A stretch of DNA of 64,000 bases from Alphaproteobacteria bacterium (GTDB lineage Bacteria; Pseudomonadota; Alphaproteobacteria; Paracaedibacterales; VGCI01), in NCBI GenBank assembly GCA_016870095.1, contig VGCI01000001.1, positions 202,922 through 266,921 of the forward strand, read 5' to 3'. Both the position numbers and the translations under genes were made by a program. This document shows positions 63,762 to 64,000 of this stretch, in pieces (position 1 is the first letter of the stretch; each line of letters starts with the position of its first letter). The notes beneath the pieces were generated by a model. That model saw only the letters and a program-made list of their open reading frames with translations. It made no database searches and was not told the origin of the DNA.

Positions 63762-64000
63762 GATGATGATAAATTGTATTATACTATTGCTGGCCCTAGG
63801 TATTGTGACTTGCCATGCCGATGCGACAACGGTAGCTGAGGTTTTAAAGACTAAGAAAGTATGCGAAGGTCCAGATGGATTTATTCGGGCTACACCGGGC
63901 AATGAAACAGAAATGGCGGGCTACGTTTCAGCTACTAATAAAGCACGTGACGTTTCTTATAACAAAATTGCAAAGAAATCAGGGGTAACTTCCAGTGATG
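63762..64000 (+). CDS. ydbL: YdbL/DUF1318 family protein (5' part, cut by the right edge)
   Basis: The first 79 residues of a secreted protein. A signal peptide (about 1-21, ending CHADA) is followed by the DUF1318 stretch: LKTKKVCEGPDGFIRAT, MAGYVSATNKARDV and YNKIAKKSGV. In E. coli YdbL acts with the YdbH-YnbE bridge and helps limit its multimerisation. AAGGATATAG precedes the ATG at 63762; an adjoining ATG at 63765 is equivalent. The gene continues beyond the window. Confidence 0.9.

Noticed and set aside
1..64000. CRISPR arrays, tRNA or rRNA genes, insertion sequences, prophage
   Set aside because: No regularly spaced direct repeats outside coding arrays, no T-loop type GGTTCGAATCC segments in the gaps, and no transposase or phage frames were seen by eye.

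Overview
The window is one contiguous, densely coded chromosomal stretch from an alphaproteobacterium of moderate-to-low GC (about 40% by eye). The placement rests on an SRP RNA gene directly upstream of dnaX-ybaB, a Usg-like protein, a cysteine-free L31 of the alphaproteobacterial kind, a membrane-anchored CycM-like cytochrome c, a fused indolepyruvate:ferredoxin oxidoreductase and RGxRE-type SdhE. The many small secreted low-complexity proteins, a secreted patatin phospholipase and a secreted protein ending in a HicA-like domain suggest a host-associated lineage such as Holosporales/Paracaedibacter relatives. That last step is inference. No tRNA, rRNA, insertion sequence, prophage or CRISPR array was seen.

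Layout. 1-1.0 kb: the 5' end of a YejA-like peptide-binding protein, coupled to a cytochrome c. 1.2-5.1 kb: kdsB, a secreted KPA-rich protein, the SRP RNA, dnaX and ybaB. 5.3-10.6 kb: secreted patatin, valS and an RluD-type pseudouridine synthase. 10.9-19.7 kb: small secreted proteins and a lipoprotein interleaved with an RhlE-type helicase, prmA, an L,D-transpeptidase and uvrD/pcrA. 19.8-23.5 kb: rpmE, then a four-gene MCE lipid-transport operon (permease, ATPase, MCE protein, auxiliary lipoprotein). 23.7-30.7 kb: the indolepyruvate oxidoreductase, a second DEAD-box helicase and a DUF4153 membrane protein. 30.9-39.2 kb: the HicA-tailed secreted protein, sdhE-mfd, and two proline-rich secreted proteins with tandem repeats. 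39.3-42.5 kb: a complete cytochrome bd operon cydP-cydA-cydB-cydX-ybgE, with two small genes (57 and 32 aa) found by direct reading. 42.7-50.1 kb: usg, a B-box zinc-finger membrane protein, dprA, aspS, an FKBP, trhO, a DUF1207 outer-membrane-like protein and a repeat lipoprotein. 50.3-57.9 kb: amaB-gcdH (lysine catabolism), a flavoprotein, a short-chain dehydrogenase, tdk, a TlpA-like protein, accD and ihfB. 58.2-64 kb: a REC-GGDEF diguanylate cyclase, an Na+/H+ antiporter-like protein, and the ydbH-ynbE-ydbL operon, cut by the right edge.

Functional themes. Two separate envelope lipid-transport systems (Mla/Pqi-like and YdbH-YnbE-YdbL) lie in one window, beside LPS (kdsB), fatty-acid (accD) and peptidoglycan (L,D-transpeptidase) functions. 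Energy metabolism is represented by cytochrome bd, cytochrome c, SdhE, the 2-oxoacid:ferredoxin oxidoreductase and the aminoadipate/glutaryl-CoA branch of lysine breakdown. Lineage-specific material is concentrated in secreted proteins built from low-complexity or tandem-repeat sequence. The most novel-looking items are the secreted HicA-fusion protein, the proline-repeat protein pair with a five-residue cysteine ladder, and the fully assembled cyd operon with its two unlisted small subunits.
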